From Flavobacterium branchiophilum NBRC 15030 = ATCC 35035 (GTDB taxonomy: Bacteria > Bacteroidota > Bacteroidia > Flavobacteriales > Flavobacteriaceae), in contig NZ_MUGT01000054.1 of the NCBI RefSeq assembly GCF_002217205.1, forward strand, positions 1 to 51,949: a DNA stretch of 51,949 nucleotides, written 5' to 3'. This document shows positions 42,949 through 51,949 of the stretch, piece by piece. Within the stretch, counting starts at the first letter, position 1; each line of letters opens with the position of its first letter. Below the pieces are notes generated by a model. That model saw nothing but the letters and a program-made list of their open reading frames with translations. It did no database searches and had not been told where the DNA came from. Made by a program: the position numbers and the translations under genes.

Positions 42949-44115
42949 TTACTCCACAAATTCAAACCATTTTACGTCCGCATTTGATGAATTTACCACA
43001 TTTTCTATAAATGCCATACCTCGAACGCCGTCCTGTTCATTTGGATAATCCAGCATTTGTGCTGTTGGAGTATTGCCGTTTTTTTCGGACAAAATGGTTA
43101 AAGCAAAATTTTTGTAAATATTTGCAAAAGCTTCCAAATATCCCTCTGGATGGCCTCCGGGTGTTCTACAATTATCGGTCATGTATGGACTTTGAAAACC
43201 ATAGTTGGCACCAGCTCTATAAATTTGTGTTGGGGCATCTAACCATTTTACCAATAGGGTGTTTGGCTCCATTTGATGCCACTCAATGCCGCCTTTTTCG
43301 CCATAAATTCTTATTCTCAATGCGTTTTCTTCGCCAGCCGCTACTTGCGAAGCCATCAAAACACCACTGGCTCCGTTATCAAACCGAAGTAAAACGTTGC
43401 CATCGTCGTCTAATTTTCTACCGGGCACTTTAATACTTAAATCAGCACATAAAGTCGTGATTTTTTGGCCCGATATGTATTCTGCCAAATGGGCTGCGTG
43501 GGTACCAATATCGCCCATACACCCACTTTTGCCGCTTTTGTTAGGATCTGTTCGCCAAGCTGCTTGTGCATTTCCTTCGCTTTCAGATAATTCACTCAAC
43601 CAACCTTGTGGATATTCGACCCATATTTTACGAATGTTTCCAAAATCGCCGTTTTTTACCATAGCTTTGGCTTGTTTTACCATAGGATAACCAGAGTAGG
43701 TATGGGTTAAACAAAGTCTTAGTCCAGTTTTTTGTACTTTTTCTCTTAATAATTTAGCTTCTTCTAGTGTAAAGGTGATGGGCTTTTCCAATACGACATG
43801 AAAACCCAAATCGAGTGCCATCATGGCGGGTTCAAAATGAGCAAAATTGGGAGTTACTATCGATACTATGTCTATGCGTTCTGCAGCTGGCAATGCCGCT
43901 TCTTGGATAAGCATGTCTTGATAACTACCATAAATTCTATTAGCATCCAAGCCCAAATCCAATCCTGATGCTAATGCCGTTTCAGGATTGCTGCTCAATG
44001 CACCTGCGGTTAAGCTAATCAAGCCGTCTATGCCTATTGCATGCCTGTGAATACTGCCAATGAAAGCATTTTTACCGCCTCCAATCATACCCATTTTAAG
44101 TTTTTTAATTTCCAT
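42949..44115 (-). CDS. Gfo/Idh/MocA family oxidoreductase
   Basis: The 388-aa NAD(P)-dependent enzyme has an N-terminal Rossmann fold, KLKMGMIGGGKNAFIGSIHRHA, and the EKPITFTLEEAKLL motif with the family Lys at about residue 112. The C-terminal half carries GCMGDIGTHAAHLAEYISG, with the conserved Asp/His of the active site. Members oxidise sugars or inositols; the substrate is not predictable. It is a single gene with a long AT-rich leader. Confidence 0.9.
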   Translation of the reverse strand: MEIKKLKMGMIGGGKNAFIGSIHRHAIGIDGLISLTAGALSSNPETALASGLDLGLDANRIYGSYQDMLIQEAALPAAERIDIVSIVTPNFAHFEPAMMALDLGFHVVLEKPITFTLEEAKLLREKVQKTGLRLCLTHTYSGYPMVKQAKAMVKNGDFGNIRKIWVEYPQGWLSELSESEGNAQAAWRTDPNKSGKSGCMGDIGTHAAHLAEYISGQKITTLCADLSIKVPGRKLDDDGNVLLRFDNGASGVLMASQVAAGEENALRIRIYGEKGGIEWHQMEPNTLLVKWLDAPTQIYRAGANYGFQSPYMTDNCRTPGGHPEGYLEAFANIYKNFALTILSEKNGNTPTAQMLDYPNEQDGVRGMAFIENVVNSSNADVKWFEFVE

Positions 44116-44879
44116 TTTTTTACGTTTTTAGTTTGATAGTAGTTGTTTAATAGTTCTTAATTTTTTTAAAATTTCAACATTATTTTATGATATTTTAAAA
44201 AATATAAAATAATATTATCATTAATTTTTAGATTTAATGCACACCAAAAAACCAATAAATTACATTGTTGCAAGGGTGCAAATTACTGTTTTTTTATCAT
44301 AAATCAGCAATTTAGCAACAGCTTTATTCTCAATTTTTATCAAAAACAATATTGAAAATCGGACTAAATAACTACCTAGTTCATTCTTAGTCGCTTTTGA
44401 TTTTTATTAATATCTACAAATAAATAATAAAAATATTATTATATAATAAATATATATTTACAAAAGAATTAATAAATATAATAAAAAAATTCTTAAAATG
44501 CAATTCATTTTTTTGTTTTTAATAAACACCATGTTGTATGAAAAAAATAATGAAAGTCGAATCTTGTTACTTACCAAGTCCAATCAACTATTCGGTATAT
44601 TTCCAATATTTTCAATAATAATGGATGATTTAAGTCCTTAAATTCAATTTTTCCCGTTTATTTTTTGGTAAATATACTTATTTTGATGTTTTATTTCCAA
44701 ATCTTTTATTTGACACTATTAATTAAGGCATTTATGGGTTTGAAGTTAGACATTTTTTTAAGGAGTTTTATTTCAATTAAAGCTAATTTTAGATAAAAAA
44801 TTGAAAACATCGATTATTTTTTAAAAGAATCGTTTTATATTTCTATTTTAATTGTTATATTTACAAATTTTTTTAGAGT
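44116..44879. other. Gene-free AT-rich stretch
   Basis: About 760 bases with no frame of coding character on either strand, including a run of almost pure A/T at 44415-44490. Nothing resembling a tRNA or a clear repeat is visible. TATATTTA at 44856-44863 may be the -7 element for the following lipoprotein gene, lacking a TTG partner. Confidence 0.4.
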
Positions 44880-45527
44880 ATGAAAAAACTTATATTTTAT
44901 AGCTTTTGTTTGCTACTAACGGGTTGTTTTAACATTACCGAAACGGTCAAATATGGTACTAACCACAGTGGCAGTTATGGACTGCAAGTGGATTTTTCAA
45001 ATTCGTGGCTCAAAACCAAAACCGCCATCATGTTGGAGGAAGTAGAGGGTACCAAAATTCCAAATGAAGCCGAAATCAAATCGAGATTGCTACAATTTAA
45101 AACCACGATATCCAAAATAAATGGCATTTCTGATATTGTAACATCAACTGATTTTGACCATTATATTTTCAAAGTTCAATTTCATTTTCAATCATTAGAA
45201 GCCCTCAACAAAGCTTTGAATCAGCTTGATAATCAGAAAAAAATAGTACATTTTAAAGAGGATAAAGGCCAGTTTGAAAGAATTGCGGCTTATCCGTTGC
45301 CCAAAAAATTAATAGAAAAAGAAGACAAAAAAGACGATTTGCTAAAAGCCTATATCATGGCTATTTATACTTTTGATACGGAAATCCTATCTGCCCAAAA
45401 TGCTGCTAGTAAAATTTCGAAATCGAAAAAAACCGTCTTTTTGAAACATAATGTTTGGTCTGTTTTACAACATACTGCTCAAATGGACAATAAAATTGAG
45501 TTGAAAACCAATAACTTAACACAATAA
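44880..45527 (+). CDS. Exported lipoprotein, unassigned
   Basis: The 215-aa protein begins MKKLIFYSFCLLLTGCFNIT, a clear lipoprotein signal with Cys16 as the lipidation site. The remainder is polar and has no recognisable domain; a middle segment (SKINGISDIVTSTDFDHYIFKVQF and on) looks beta-alpha. It is followed 51 bases later by another exported protein gene on the same strand, and the two probably form an operon. Nothing more can be said of its function. Confidence 0.7.
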   Translation: MKKLIFYSFCLLLTGCFNITETVKYGTNHSGSYGLQVDFSNSWLKTKTAIMLEEVEGTKIPNEAEIKSRLLQFKTTISKINGISDIVTSTDFDHYIFKVQFHFQSLEALNKALNQLDNQKKIVHFKEDKGQFERIAAYPLPKKLIEKEDKKDDLLKAYIMAIYTFDTEILSAQNAASKISKSKKTVFLKHNVWSVLQHTAQMDNKIELKTNNLTQ

Positions 45528-45578
45528 AACAAGAAGCATCAATTAACATTACAATTACAAACAACTAATTTACTTTTT

Positions 45579-47459
45579 ATGAAAAAATGGCTTTATTTGC
45601 TTGCATTAGCAACTTCATTTACTTTTGCTCAACACAAAACGGATTATTTTATACATTTCAATACAGCACAATTGGTACAAAAAGTGCCTTTAGACAGCCT
45701 TTTGGGGCATAAAATGTTTAAAAACTGGAATCAACAAGGCAAGAATATATCCCTGAAAGATTGGGTTACTATTTTTGATACCTCAAAACCCATGTCTATT
45801 CACGGAAATTTTTCTGATTCTATTCCGTATTACCAAATGACTTTTGCCTTGTCTAATGAAAAAGATTTGGAAAATTGGATTAACAAAAAAATGGCTCAAA
45901 AGGCAAACACTCCAATCGATACCCTTGATGAGACAATCAAAATATACAATAATTACAAAACATATTCACCAAAAGGACAATCTTTTACTATGGCATGGAA
46001 TAAAAATTATGCTATTATTTACGGATTATTAAAATCGAAACGCCATGCCTACCCTCAAAACGATACAGACGAATTCACGATAGACTCTACAGCAGTGGAG
46101 GTAGATTCGGCTTATGCAATTGCAGATACTGTGGCTGTTGATTATGCTGTAGAGATGCCAAATGACAGCACCGAAGCTGTTGCTTATACTGTAAATGCAG
46201 ACGATGACCTACAAGCCACAGCAGTTGCAGATGATGCCGTAGCTGCAAGCGAAACAACAGAAGAAAGTGAGGAAGCTTACCAACAATATTTGAAGGAACA
46301 AGAAGCAAAAGAAGCAGCCGAAGCTATAGAAAATCAATTGAAACAAGAAACAGCCATAAAAATACTGTTTGAAAATGGTTTTGTAGTTCCTACATCCAAT
46401 AAAATCAATCCCAATGCAGATATATCTTCTTGGTTAGACTATCAAGCAGTGTATTCGAGTTTAGATGTATTGAAATATTGGTACAAAAGTTTTGCTCCAA
46501 AACCCAATAACTTGTTTGCCAATAACAGAGTAATTGGTATGGTTGCCGATTTTTATTTTGATAATGACAAGGTTAGCATGCATGAAACCGTAGAATATTC
46601 AGCTGCAATGGCCAATATAATGGAAGAAATTATGAGCCGAAAAGCCAATAAAAAGGTATTTGATTATTTCCCAAAACAAACCCCATTAGCTTATGCAACC
46701 TACCATTTTAGTACAGAAGCATTACTTAAAAATTATTCACAATTATCTGAACAAGCGTTGGCAAGTTTGCCAATTGAGAATGAAGATGCTAAAATTGTTA
46801 CCGATTTGATGAGTACCCTAATAGACGAAAAAGCTACTGCAACCTTGTTTGATGGTGATTTTTCGGTGTTTTTACATCAATTAGAATCGTATGATGCTAC
46901 TTTCAAATCGACTACTTATGACGACAATTATGAACCCATAGAAGAAGAAAAAACCATTACCAAAACCCGACCAATTATCAGCATGATCATGACAACCACA
47001 CACGAAACTTTTCCTGATAGAATATTGGATTTGGGTGTGCGAAAAAATATTTTGATACAAAACAACAACAGCTATTTTTTGAAAAAAGAAGATCCTAAAT
47101 TAGGAAAATTTGTAATTCAAAAACAAGGCGATGTTTTGATTTTTACAAACGGATTGGATTATTTGAGTCAAGGTACAGCATCCGATTTTGCCAAACAATT
47201 GAAAAAAGATTTGAAAAAGAATTACTTTTTAGGTACAGTTAATTTGCAGGATTTGATGAAACAAATTATTAAAAAACAAGATTTTGGGTCAAATACTGCC
47301 AATGTTTTGCAATGGAGCAATCAGTTTAAAGACCTACAATTTGTAGCTCCAAAAAAAGTATCTCAAAACAGCATGTCGTTTGATATGGAACTCCATTCAA
47401 ATCATACCAACAAAAACATTATCCTTCAAACATTAGATTTGATGAGCTATTTGAATTAA
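45579..47459 (+). CDS. Large exported protein with acidic low-complexity region
   Basis: The 626-aa protein has a signal peptide (MKKWLYLLALATSFTFAQ) and then a globular first part. Residues about 165-255 are an Ala/Val/Asp/Glu-rich low-complexity tract (for example TVAVDYAVEMPNDSTEAVAY) running into a coiled-coil-like ending (QQYLKEQEAKEAAEAIEN). The remaining 370 residues are a mixed fold with no clear catalytic motif. I do not recognise a named family. Related proteins seem to occur in flavobacteria beside the small lipoprotein. Likely periplasmic or cell-surface. Confidence 0.7.
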   Translation: MKKWLYLLALATSFTFAQHKTDYFIHFNTAQLVQKVPLDSLLGHKMFKNWNQQGKNISLKDWVTIFDTSKPMSIHGNFSDSIPYYQMTFALSNEKDLENWINKKMAQKANTPIDTLDETIKIYNNYKTYSPKGQSFTMAWNKNYAIIYGLLKSKRHAYPQNDTDEFTIDSTAVEVDSAYAIADTVAVDYAVEMPNDSTEAVAYTVNADDDLQATAVADDAVAASETTEESEEAYQQYLKEQEAKEAAEAIENQLKQETAIKILFENGFVVPTSNKINPNADISSWLDYQAVYSSLDVLKYWYKSFAPKPNNLFANNRVIGMVADFYFDNDKVSMHETVEYSAAMANIMEEIMSRKANKKVFDYFPKQTPLAYATYHFSTEALLKNYSQLSEQALASLPIENEDAKIVTDLMSTLIDEKATATLFDGDFSVFLHQLESYDATFKSTTYDDNYEPIEEEKTITKTRPIISMIMTTTHETFPDRILDLGVRKNILIQNNNSYFLKKEDPKLGKFVIQKQGDVLIFTNGLDYLSQGTASDFAKQLKKDLKKNYFLGTVNLQDLMKQIIKKQDFGSNTANVLQWSNQFKDLQFVAPKKVSQNSMSFDMELHSNHTNKNIILQTLDLMSYLN

Positions 47460-47540
47460 CAACTTTAGTTTAAAAAATAATAGGAATACAAAATTTTGCA
47501 AATAATAAAAAAAATGTTATTTTGTATTTCTATTATTTTA

Positions 47541-47656
47541 TATGAATCGAGCCTAAGGCTCTAATATACAACGTGTAAATCCCGTAGGGATGACCCATAT
47601 TATAACAACGGATTTCAATCCGTTGGATAAATGAAATAAAAATAAAATGAGCAAAG
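47541..47656. repeat. Palindrome-rich repeat unit, copy 1
   Basis: The unit holds three short palindromes: gagcctaaggctc (47549-47561), atcccgtagggat (47579-47591) and aacggatttcaatccgtt (47607-47624). It is repeated with few changes at 47792-47910. Such short palindromes are widely dispersed in Bacteroidota genomes. Confidence 0.75.
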
Positions 47657-47796
47657 AAAACATAAACGCATTCAGTATAGTAAGGAAAGTATGGGTGTTT
47701 TGCCAAACTTTGCGAGATGATATGAGCCGAGTCTATGGCTCTTTTCTCGTGTTGCTTGTAATATCGACTGGACTGAAGTCCAGCCTTATAATATGA
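47647..47796 (+). pseudogene. Likely relic of a type I methylase (hsdM) N-terminus
   Basis: A 49-codon frame encodes MSKENINAFSIVRKVWVFCQ then TLRDDMSRVYGSF. The part SIVRKVWVFCQTLRDD resembles the start of type I restriction HsdM proteins, where xxVWNFCHxLRDDGxxYGDY is usual. Homology seems to stop after LRDD, exactly where a palindrome (47724-47741, gagccgagtctatggctc) begins, and the frame ends in repeat DNA. No catalytic motif of the methylase is left. I read it as a relic broken by a palindromic repeat. The match is short, so the call is uncertain. Confidence 0.45.
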
Positions 47797-47910
47797 ATCG
47801 AGCCTACGGCTCTAATATACAAAGTGTAAATCCCGTAGGGATGACCGATTTTGTAACAACGGATTTTAATCCGTTTAATAAATGAAATAAAAAAAAATAA
47901 AATGAGCAAA
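47792..47910. repeat. Palindrome-rich repeat unit, copy 2
   Basis: This is a direct copy of 47541-47656 with small changes, at an offset of 251 bases. The same three palindromes are present (gagcctacggctc, atcccgtagggat, aacggattttaatccgtt). Just upstream another palindrome, ctggactgaagtccag, lies at 47768-47783. Confidence 0.75.
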
Positions 47911-48023
47911 CAAAAAACCCTTTAACACCGAGGACTTGAAACGGAAAGCTGGATAAGCTCCCGGAAAAAGTAGGAAACACCCTTTGATTTGAATTGATAA
48001 AAATGAGTGGCTGGTATTGTAAT

Positions 48024-48054
48024 TTGTATCTATTGACAAAATTGTTTAATTTTA
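48024..48054 (+). promoter_or_regulatory. Probable polA promoter
   Basis: TTG (48024-48026), 20 bases, TAATTTTA (48047-48054) is one mismatch from the consensus, and 25 bases before the polA ATG. Confidence 0.5.
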
Positions 48055-48079
48055 CGCAATAATATTTTAAAACCACAAC

Positions 48080-50899
48080 ATGGACACACCAAAACGGCTT
48101 TTTCTGCTCGATGCTTATGCTTTAATCTTTAGGGGCTATTATGCTTTTATCAAAAATCCACGAATCAATTCAAAAGGCCTTGATACCTCTGCTATTATGG
48201 GATTTATGAATGCGTTGATGGACGTTATCAAACGAGAAAAACCCGATCATTTGGCGGTAGCTTTTGACAAAGGTGGGAGTGATTATCGGTATGAAATGTA
48301 TCAGGAGTACAAGGCACACCGAGACGAAACACCCGAAGCTATTAAAATTGCGGTACCTTATATTCAGGAATTGTTGCGGGCCATGCACATTCCTATTATT
48401 GAAAAAGCTGGTTTTGAAGCTGATGATTTGATTGGAACATTGGCCAAGCAAGCCGAAAAAAAGGGTTATCGGGTGTTTATGGTAACTCCCGATAAGGATT
48501 TTGCCCAACTGGTTTCAGAAAATATTTTTATGTATAAACCCGCTCGAATGGGCAATGACATAGAAATATGGGGTGTGCGTGAGGTTTTAGAAAAATTTGA
48601 AATTAGCAATCCGCTGCAAGTGATTGATTTTTTGGGAATGATGGGCGATGCGGCCGACAACATTCCGGGGCTACCTGGAGTGGGAGAAAAAACGGCTAAG
48701 AAATTTTTGGCCGAGTTTGGCTCTCTCGAAAATCTTTTGAACAATACTGATAAACTAAAAGGAGCTATCAAAACTAAAATTGAGGCCAATGCCGAGTTAG
48801 GCCTTTTGTCAAAAAAGTTAGCAACAATATTATTAGATTGTCCTGTTGAATTTGATGAGCATGATTTTGAACTTTCTACCCCTGATATTGAAAAAACAGA
48901 CGCTTTGTTTCAGGAATTGGAGTTCCGACAAATGAAAGCACAATTTGACAAATTGTACAACGGCAATGCTACCGAAGTTGAAACTGTAAAAAAAGTGGCG
49001 GTCAAAAAAACCCATGAAGAACAATTTGATTTGTTTGGATTTTCGGACGAAGATACCACAGAAATTCAAGCTAATACATACTACAATACACTCGACAATA
49101 CACCACATTTTTATCAAATTGTTCAGGGTGATCTGCCTTTACGTTTATTGATGACCAACTTGTTGAGTCAGCAAACGGTTTGTTTTGATACCGAAACAAC
49201 AGGTATCAATACGCTTCATGCCGAACTTGTAGGTATATCTTTTTCGTACGAAAAAGGCAAGGGTTTTTATATCCCATTTCCAGAAAATCAGGACGAAGCT
49301 TTGGCATTGGCTCAAAAATTAAAACCCTTTTTTGAAAATGAATCCATCGAAAAGGTGGGACAAAATATCAAATATGACCTGAAGATTTTGACAAATTACA
49401 ACATTCAAGTCAAAGGGCCTTTGTTTGACACTATGATTGCCCATTATTTGATCAATCCTGATATGCGTCATAACATGGATGTATTGAGTGAAACCTATTT
49501 GAAATACAGCCCAAAATCGATAGAAACTTTGATTGGCAAGAAAGGAAAAGGACAACTGTCTATGCGTCAGGTAGATTTAGAAGCAATAAAGGAATATGCT
49601 GTGGAGGATGCAGATATTACTTTACAACTGAAAGACAATTTTAGTCCCATATTAGATAAAGCTGAAACAAAAAAATTATTTAACAACATCGAATTGCCTT
49701 TAATTTCGGTTTTGGCCGATATGGAAACAGAAGGTATCAATCTTGACGTTCCATTTCTGAAAGAAATGTCGGTTGAAATGCAAAAAGAAATCAACAGTTT
49801 TGAGCAAAAAATATATGAAACTGCTGGCGAAAAATTCAATTTGGCTTCGCCAAAACAATTGGGCGATATATTGTTTGACAAACTAAAAATTGGAGGTGCT
49901 AAACAAAAGAAAACCAAAACTGGGCAATATGCTACTGGGGAAGAGGTTTTGAGTTACTTGGCAAACGAACATCAAATTGTAAAAGACATTTTAGAATGGC
50001 GACAAATGGTGAAATTGCAAAGCACATACATTGACGCATTGCCTAATCAGGTTGATAGTAAAACAGGCAGGGTGCACACCGATTATATGCAAACTGTAGC
50101 TGCCACGGGTAGGTTGAGTTCCAATAATCCGAATTTACAAAACATTCCCATTCGAACAGAAAGAGGGCGATTGATTCGAAAAGCGTTCATTGCACGAAAT
50201 GAAGATTATATTTTGCTTTCTGCGGATTATTCTCAGATTGAGCTTCGTATTATTGCTGCATTATCGGGCGAAGAAAACATGATCAAAGCGTTTCAAAACA
50301 ACGAAGATATTCACAAAAGTACGGCTGCCAAAGTATTTAATATCCCCTTGGAAGACGTTACCAAAGAGCAACGAAGCCATGCCAAGACCGTCAATTTCGG
50401 TATCATATATGGGGTTTCGGCTTTTGGATTGAGCAATCAAACCTCGCTTTCAAGAAAAGAAAGTGCCGAATTGATAGACGCCTATTACCAAACCTATCCA
50501 AAATTGAAATCATACATGTCGGCACAAGTGGATTTTGCAAGAGAAAATGGCTACGTTCAAACCGTTTTGGGCAGACGACGCTATTTGAAAGACATCAATT
50601 CGGCCAATGCCGTAGTAAGAAGTGCCGCCGAACGAAATGCCGTAAACGCACCTATACAAGGAAGTGCCGCAGATATTATCAAAATAGCGATGATCAATAT
50701 TCACAAAAAATTGATTTCAGAAAACTGGAAATCAAAAATGTTGTTGCAAGTGCATGATGAGTTGGTTTTTGACGTACATCACTCAGAGTTGGAAAGCATC
50801 AAACCGATGATTAAACACGAAATGGAAACCGCTTTCAAGATGAATGTACCCCTCGAAGTAGAACTAGGCGACGGAAAAAATTGGTTGGAGGCCCATTAG
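48080..50899 (+). CDS. polA: DNA polymerase I
   Basis: The 939-aa enzyme has the three usual domains. The 5'-nuclease occupies residues 1-290 (LFLLDAYALIFRGYYAF, VAFDKGGSDYRYEMYQEYKAHR, FLGMMGDAADNIPGLPGVGEKTA). The 3'-5' exonuclease follows with VCFDTETTGI near 370 and YAVEDADITLQL, so the Asp/Glu residues for proofreading are present, unlike in some bacteria that lost them. The polymerase has motif A LLSADYSQIELRIIAALSGE (about 716), motif B RSHAKTVNFGIIYGVSAFGLS and motif C LQVHDELVFDVH. It fills repair gaps and removes primers. Nothing unusual is visible, except that it is preceded by repeats. Confidence 0.96.
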   Translation: MDTPKRLFLLDAYALIFRGYYAFIKNPRINSKGLDTSAIMGFMNALMDVIKREKPDHLAVAFDKGGSDYRYEMYQEYKAHRDETPEAIKIAVPYIQELLRAMHIPIIEKAGFEADDLIGTLAKQAEKKGYRVFMVTPDKDFAQLVSENIFMYKPARMGNDIEIWGVREVLEKFEISNPLQVIDFLGMMGDAADNIPGLPGVGEKTAKKFLAEFGSLENLLNNTDKLKGAIKTKIEANAELGLLSKKLATILLDCPVEFDEHDFELSTPDIEKTDALFQELEFRQMKAQFDKLYNGNATEVETVKKVAVKKTHEEQFDLFGFSDEDTTEIQANTYYNTLDNTPHFYQIVQGDLPLRLLMTNLLSQQTVCFDTETTGINTLHAELVGISFSYEKGKGFYIPFPENQDEALALAQKLKPFFENESIEKVGQNIKYDLKILTNYNIQVKGPLFDTMIAHYLINPDMRHNMDVLSETYLKYSPKSIETLIGKKGKGQLSMRQVDLEAIKEYAVEDADITLQLKDNFSPILDKAETKKLFNNIELPLISVLADMETEGINLDVPFLKEMSVEMQKEINSFEQKIYETAGEKFNLASPKQLGDILFDKLKIGGAKQKKTKTGQYATGEEVLSYLANEHQIVKDILEWRQMVKLQSTYIDALPNQVDSKTGRVHTDYMQTVAATGRLSSNNPNLQNIPIRTERGRLIRKAFIARNEDYILLSADYSQIELRIIAALSGEENMIKAFQNNEDIHKSTAAKVFNIPLEDVTKEQRSHAKTVNFGIIYGVSAFGLSNQTSLSRKESAELIDAYYQTYPKLKSYMSAQVDFARENGYVQTVLGRRRYLKDINSANAVVRSAAERNAVNAPIQGSAADIIKIAMINIHKKLISENWKSKMLLQVHDELVFDVHHSELESIKPMIKHEMETAFKMNVPLEVELGDGKNWLEAH

Positions 50900-50940
50900 A
50901 AAGTGGTCAGTGTTCAGTAGCAGTTGGCAGTTAAATTTGT

Positions 50941-50970
50941 TTTGTCATTTCGACAGAGGAGAAATCTCAT
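50941..50970. repeat. Short interspersed repeat after polA
   Basis: The sequence gtcatttcgacagaggagaa (50944-50963) continuing atctca resembles the GTCATTTCGAC...GAGAAATCTC element scattered through many flavobacterial genomes. It lies between polA and the next gene together with a CAGT-rich tract (50900-50932). Confidence 0.45.
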
Positions 50971-50984
50971 AATATTAGAATTTA

Positions 50985-51335
50985 ATGAAATATTTAGCTT
51001 TTTTTATAAAATTTATTTTTTTGTTTCTAATTTCATATTTTGTAATTGGAACAATTATCATTAATATCACAGGAGAAACAGGAATAAATAAAACCGTAGG
51101 TTGGGCTTGGGATTTGACTAGTTTTATTATTCCTCTTTCACTAATTTATTTTTCTACATATTCTGCATTGTTTTTAATGAAGATTAAAACCAATATGCTG
51201 TTCTCTATACTAAGTATACTTTTGCTTTTATTTTCTGTTTTATTCAAAAACTATATTACTGTTTTCTTCTTAATAAGCTTTTTGATTTTTTTATCAAACG
51301 TTATTTTTTCCATTTATTTGAAATTCAAAAAATGA
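50985..51335 (+). CDS. Small integral membrane protein, unassigned
   Basis: The 116-aa protein has four hydrophobic segments (about 7-27, 40-62, 71-86 and 88-112), with MKYLAFFIKFIFLFLISYFVIG as the start. No family is recognised. Its TGA overlaps the ATG of the DUF1493 gene (ATGA), so the two form a translation-coupled pair. Confidence 0.65.
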   Translation: MKYLAFFIKFIFLFLISYFVIGTIIINITGETGINKTVGWAWDLTSFIIPLSLIYFSTYSALFLMKIKTNMLFSILSILLLLFSVLFKNYITVFFLISFLIFLSNVIFSIYLKFKK

Positions 51336-51751
51336 TTACTGAAAAAGAAATAATTGATTTTATAGAATCGGAATATTGGAAATCAAATCTTAAGTCAGAT
51401 TCTGATATTTTTACATTATTGAAAATTAACGGTAATGATTGTGATGATTTACTGTCAAAATATGCTGAAACATATAATGTTGATATGAACGATTTTCTTT
51501 GGTATTTTCATTATCAAGAAGAAGCAAGTTTGACATTTAATTTTGGTAACATATTTTTTAAAAACCCTCATAATAGAGTAAAAGAAATTCCGTTTACACC
51601 AAAAATGCTAGCTGAATTTGCTGTGTCTAAAAAATGGAAAATTGATTATCCCGTTCATGATTTACCAAAATATCGTTATGATATTATTATAAATATAATT
51701 ATTTTAGGAATATTGATTTTAGGGATAATATTACTGAAAGTGAAATTTTAA
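51332..51751 (+). CDS. DUF1493 family protein with C-terminal membrane helix
   Basis: The 139-aa protein resembles DUF1493: a helical acidic N-terminal part with LLKINGNDCDDLLSKYAETYNVDMNDFLWYFHYQEE, and then a beta-helical middle (FTPKMLAEFAVSKKWKIDYPVHDLP). A hydrophobic C-terminal segment (NIIIILGILILGIILLKV-like) would anchor it. DUF1493 proteins have no established function; they often lie next to small membrane proteins. It overlaps the preceding gene by four bases. Confidence 0.7.
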   Translation: MITEKEIIDFIESEYWKSNLKSDSDIFTLLKINGNDCDDLLSKYAETYNVDMNDFLWYFHYQEEASLTFNFGNIFFKNPHNRVKEIPFTPKMLAEFAVSKKWKIDYPVHDLPKYRYDIIINIIILGILILGIILLKVKF

Positions 51752-51893
51752 CATCTTTATTTCAATAGAGTTTAAAAATATCATTTTTGTCCTATAAAAG
51801 TAAAATACAATTTTAATGCTTTGATTTTTAATTGTTTAAATATTGAAATTATATTTCAGCTTTTTTTATGCAGCAATTAAAACAAAAAAATTG

Positions 51894-51949
51894 CCACAGA
51901 TTTCACAGATTTAGCGGATTTTTTACGATAAAATCTGTGAAATCTGTGG
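51894..51949. repeat. Perfect inverted repeat at the window end
   Basis: Arms of 19 bases, ccacagatttcacagattt (51894-51912) and its exact complement (51931-51949), enclose 18 bases. The sequence resembles a widespread Bacteroidota palindromic repeat. It may continue past the window. Confidence 0.7.

Noticed and set aside
44116-44879. Possible decayed gene or RNA in the long gap
   Set aside because: No frame retains protein-like composition on either strand and no stable hairpin or tRNA-like element is seen.
47911-48000. Fragment of a further gene between the repeats and polA (frame with FNTEDLKRKAG)
   Set aside because: Too short, no start, stops quickly, and I do not recognise it, so it is not reported as a pseudogene.

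Overview
The window comes from an AT-rich member of the Bacteroidota, most likely a Flavobacterium-type flavobacterium. The evidence is the promoter style (TTG, 17-23 bases, TAnnTTTG), the near absence of Shine-Dalgarno sequences, frequent TTG/GTG starts and TAATG/ATGA overlaps, the AraC-hemA-hemC-hemD-hemE-hemF gene order, and the abundance of short interspersed palindromes. All family assignments were made by reading the translations; no database search was run.

Layout. 1-560: the C-terminus of an IS1595/ISXO2-like transposase abuts a truncated AAA ATPase gene. 697-8426: chromosomal housekeeping genes, namely ruvC, a flippase-like membrane protein, a two-subunit CoA transferase, a Tet-like MFS pump, an M23 lipoprotein, and tryptophan 2,3-dioxygenase with a DUF3108 protein. 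8483-8631: a previously gene-free stretch that contains a complete small transcription unit on the minus strand (promoter, about 110 nt, terminator), probably a small RNA.

9341-23194: a 14-kb plus-strand ter (tellurite/stress) cluster, the most striking locus. It opens with a clean promoter and encodes five TerD-family proteins, a HAD-like protein and a PRTase-like protein (possible nucleotide or nucleoside chemistry), TelA, an orphan 319-aa protein, three TerY-type vWA proteins, three small proteins (one a 51-aa basic microprotein), a PP2C phosphatase with an N-terminal Ig-like region, a protein kinase with a zinc ribbon, and TerC. It looks like a membrane-linked, calcium-binding, phosphorylation-controlled stress system.

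23203-38178: the heme biosynthesis region (hemH, araC, hemA, hemC, hemD, hemE, hemF), invaded by accessory DNA. A type III restriction-modification operon (res, four-helix-bundle gene, mod) sits directly upstream of hemH with one base between mod stop and hemH start. A RAYT transposase, its palindromic repeats, a membrane protein and a BRO/DinD-like gene sit between hemE and hemF. A GC-rich repeat family is read in frame inside the coding sequence of HemA, HemC, HemE and HemF.

38439-51751: the tRNA wobble-uridine hydroxylation genes trhO and trhP with a ferredoxin, a histidine kinase overlapping an HD-domain hydrolase, a Gfo/Idh/MocA oxidoreductase, two exported proteins, a duplicated cluster of palindromes carrying a likely type I methylase (hsdM) relic, polA with an apparently intact proofreading domain, and a small membrane-protein/DUF1493 pair. 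The window ends in a perfect 19-bp inverted repeat. No tRNA, rRNA or CRISPR array was seen.
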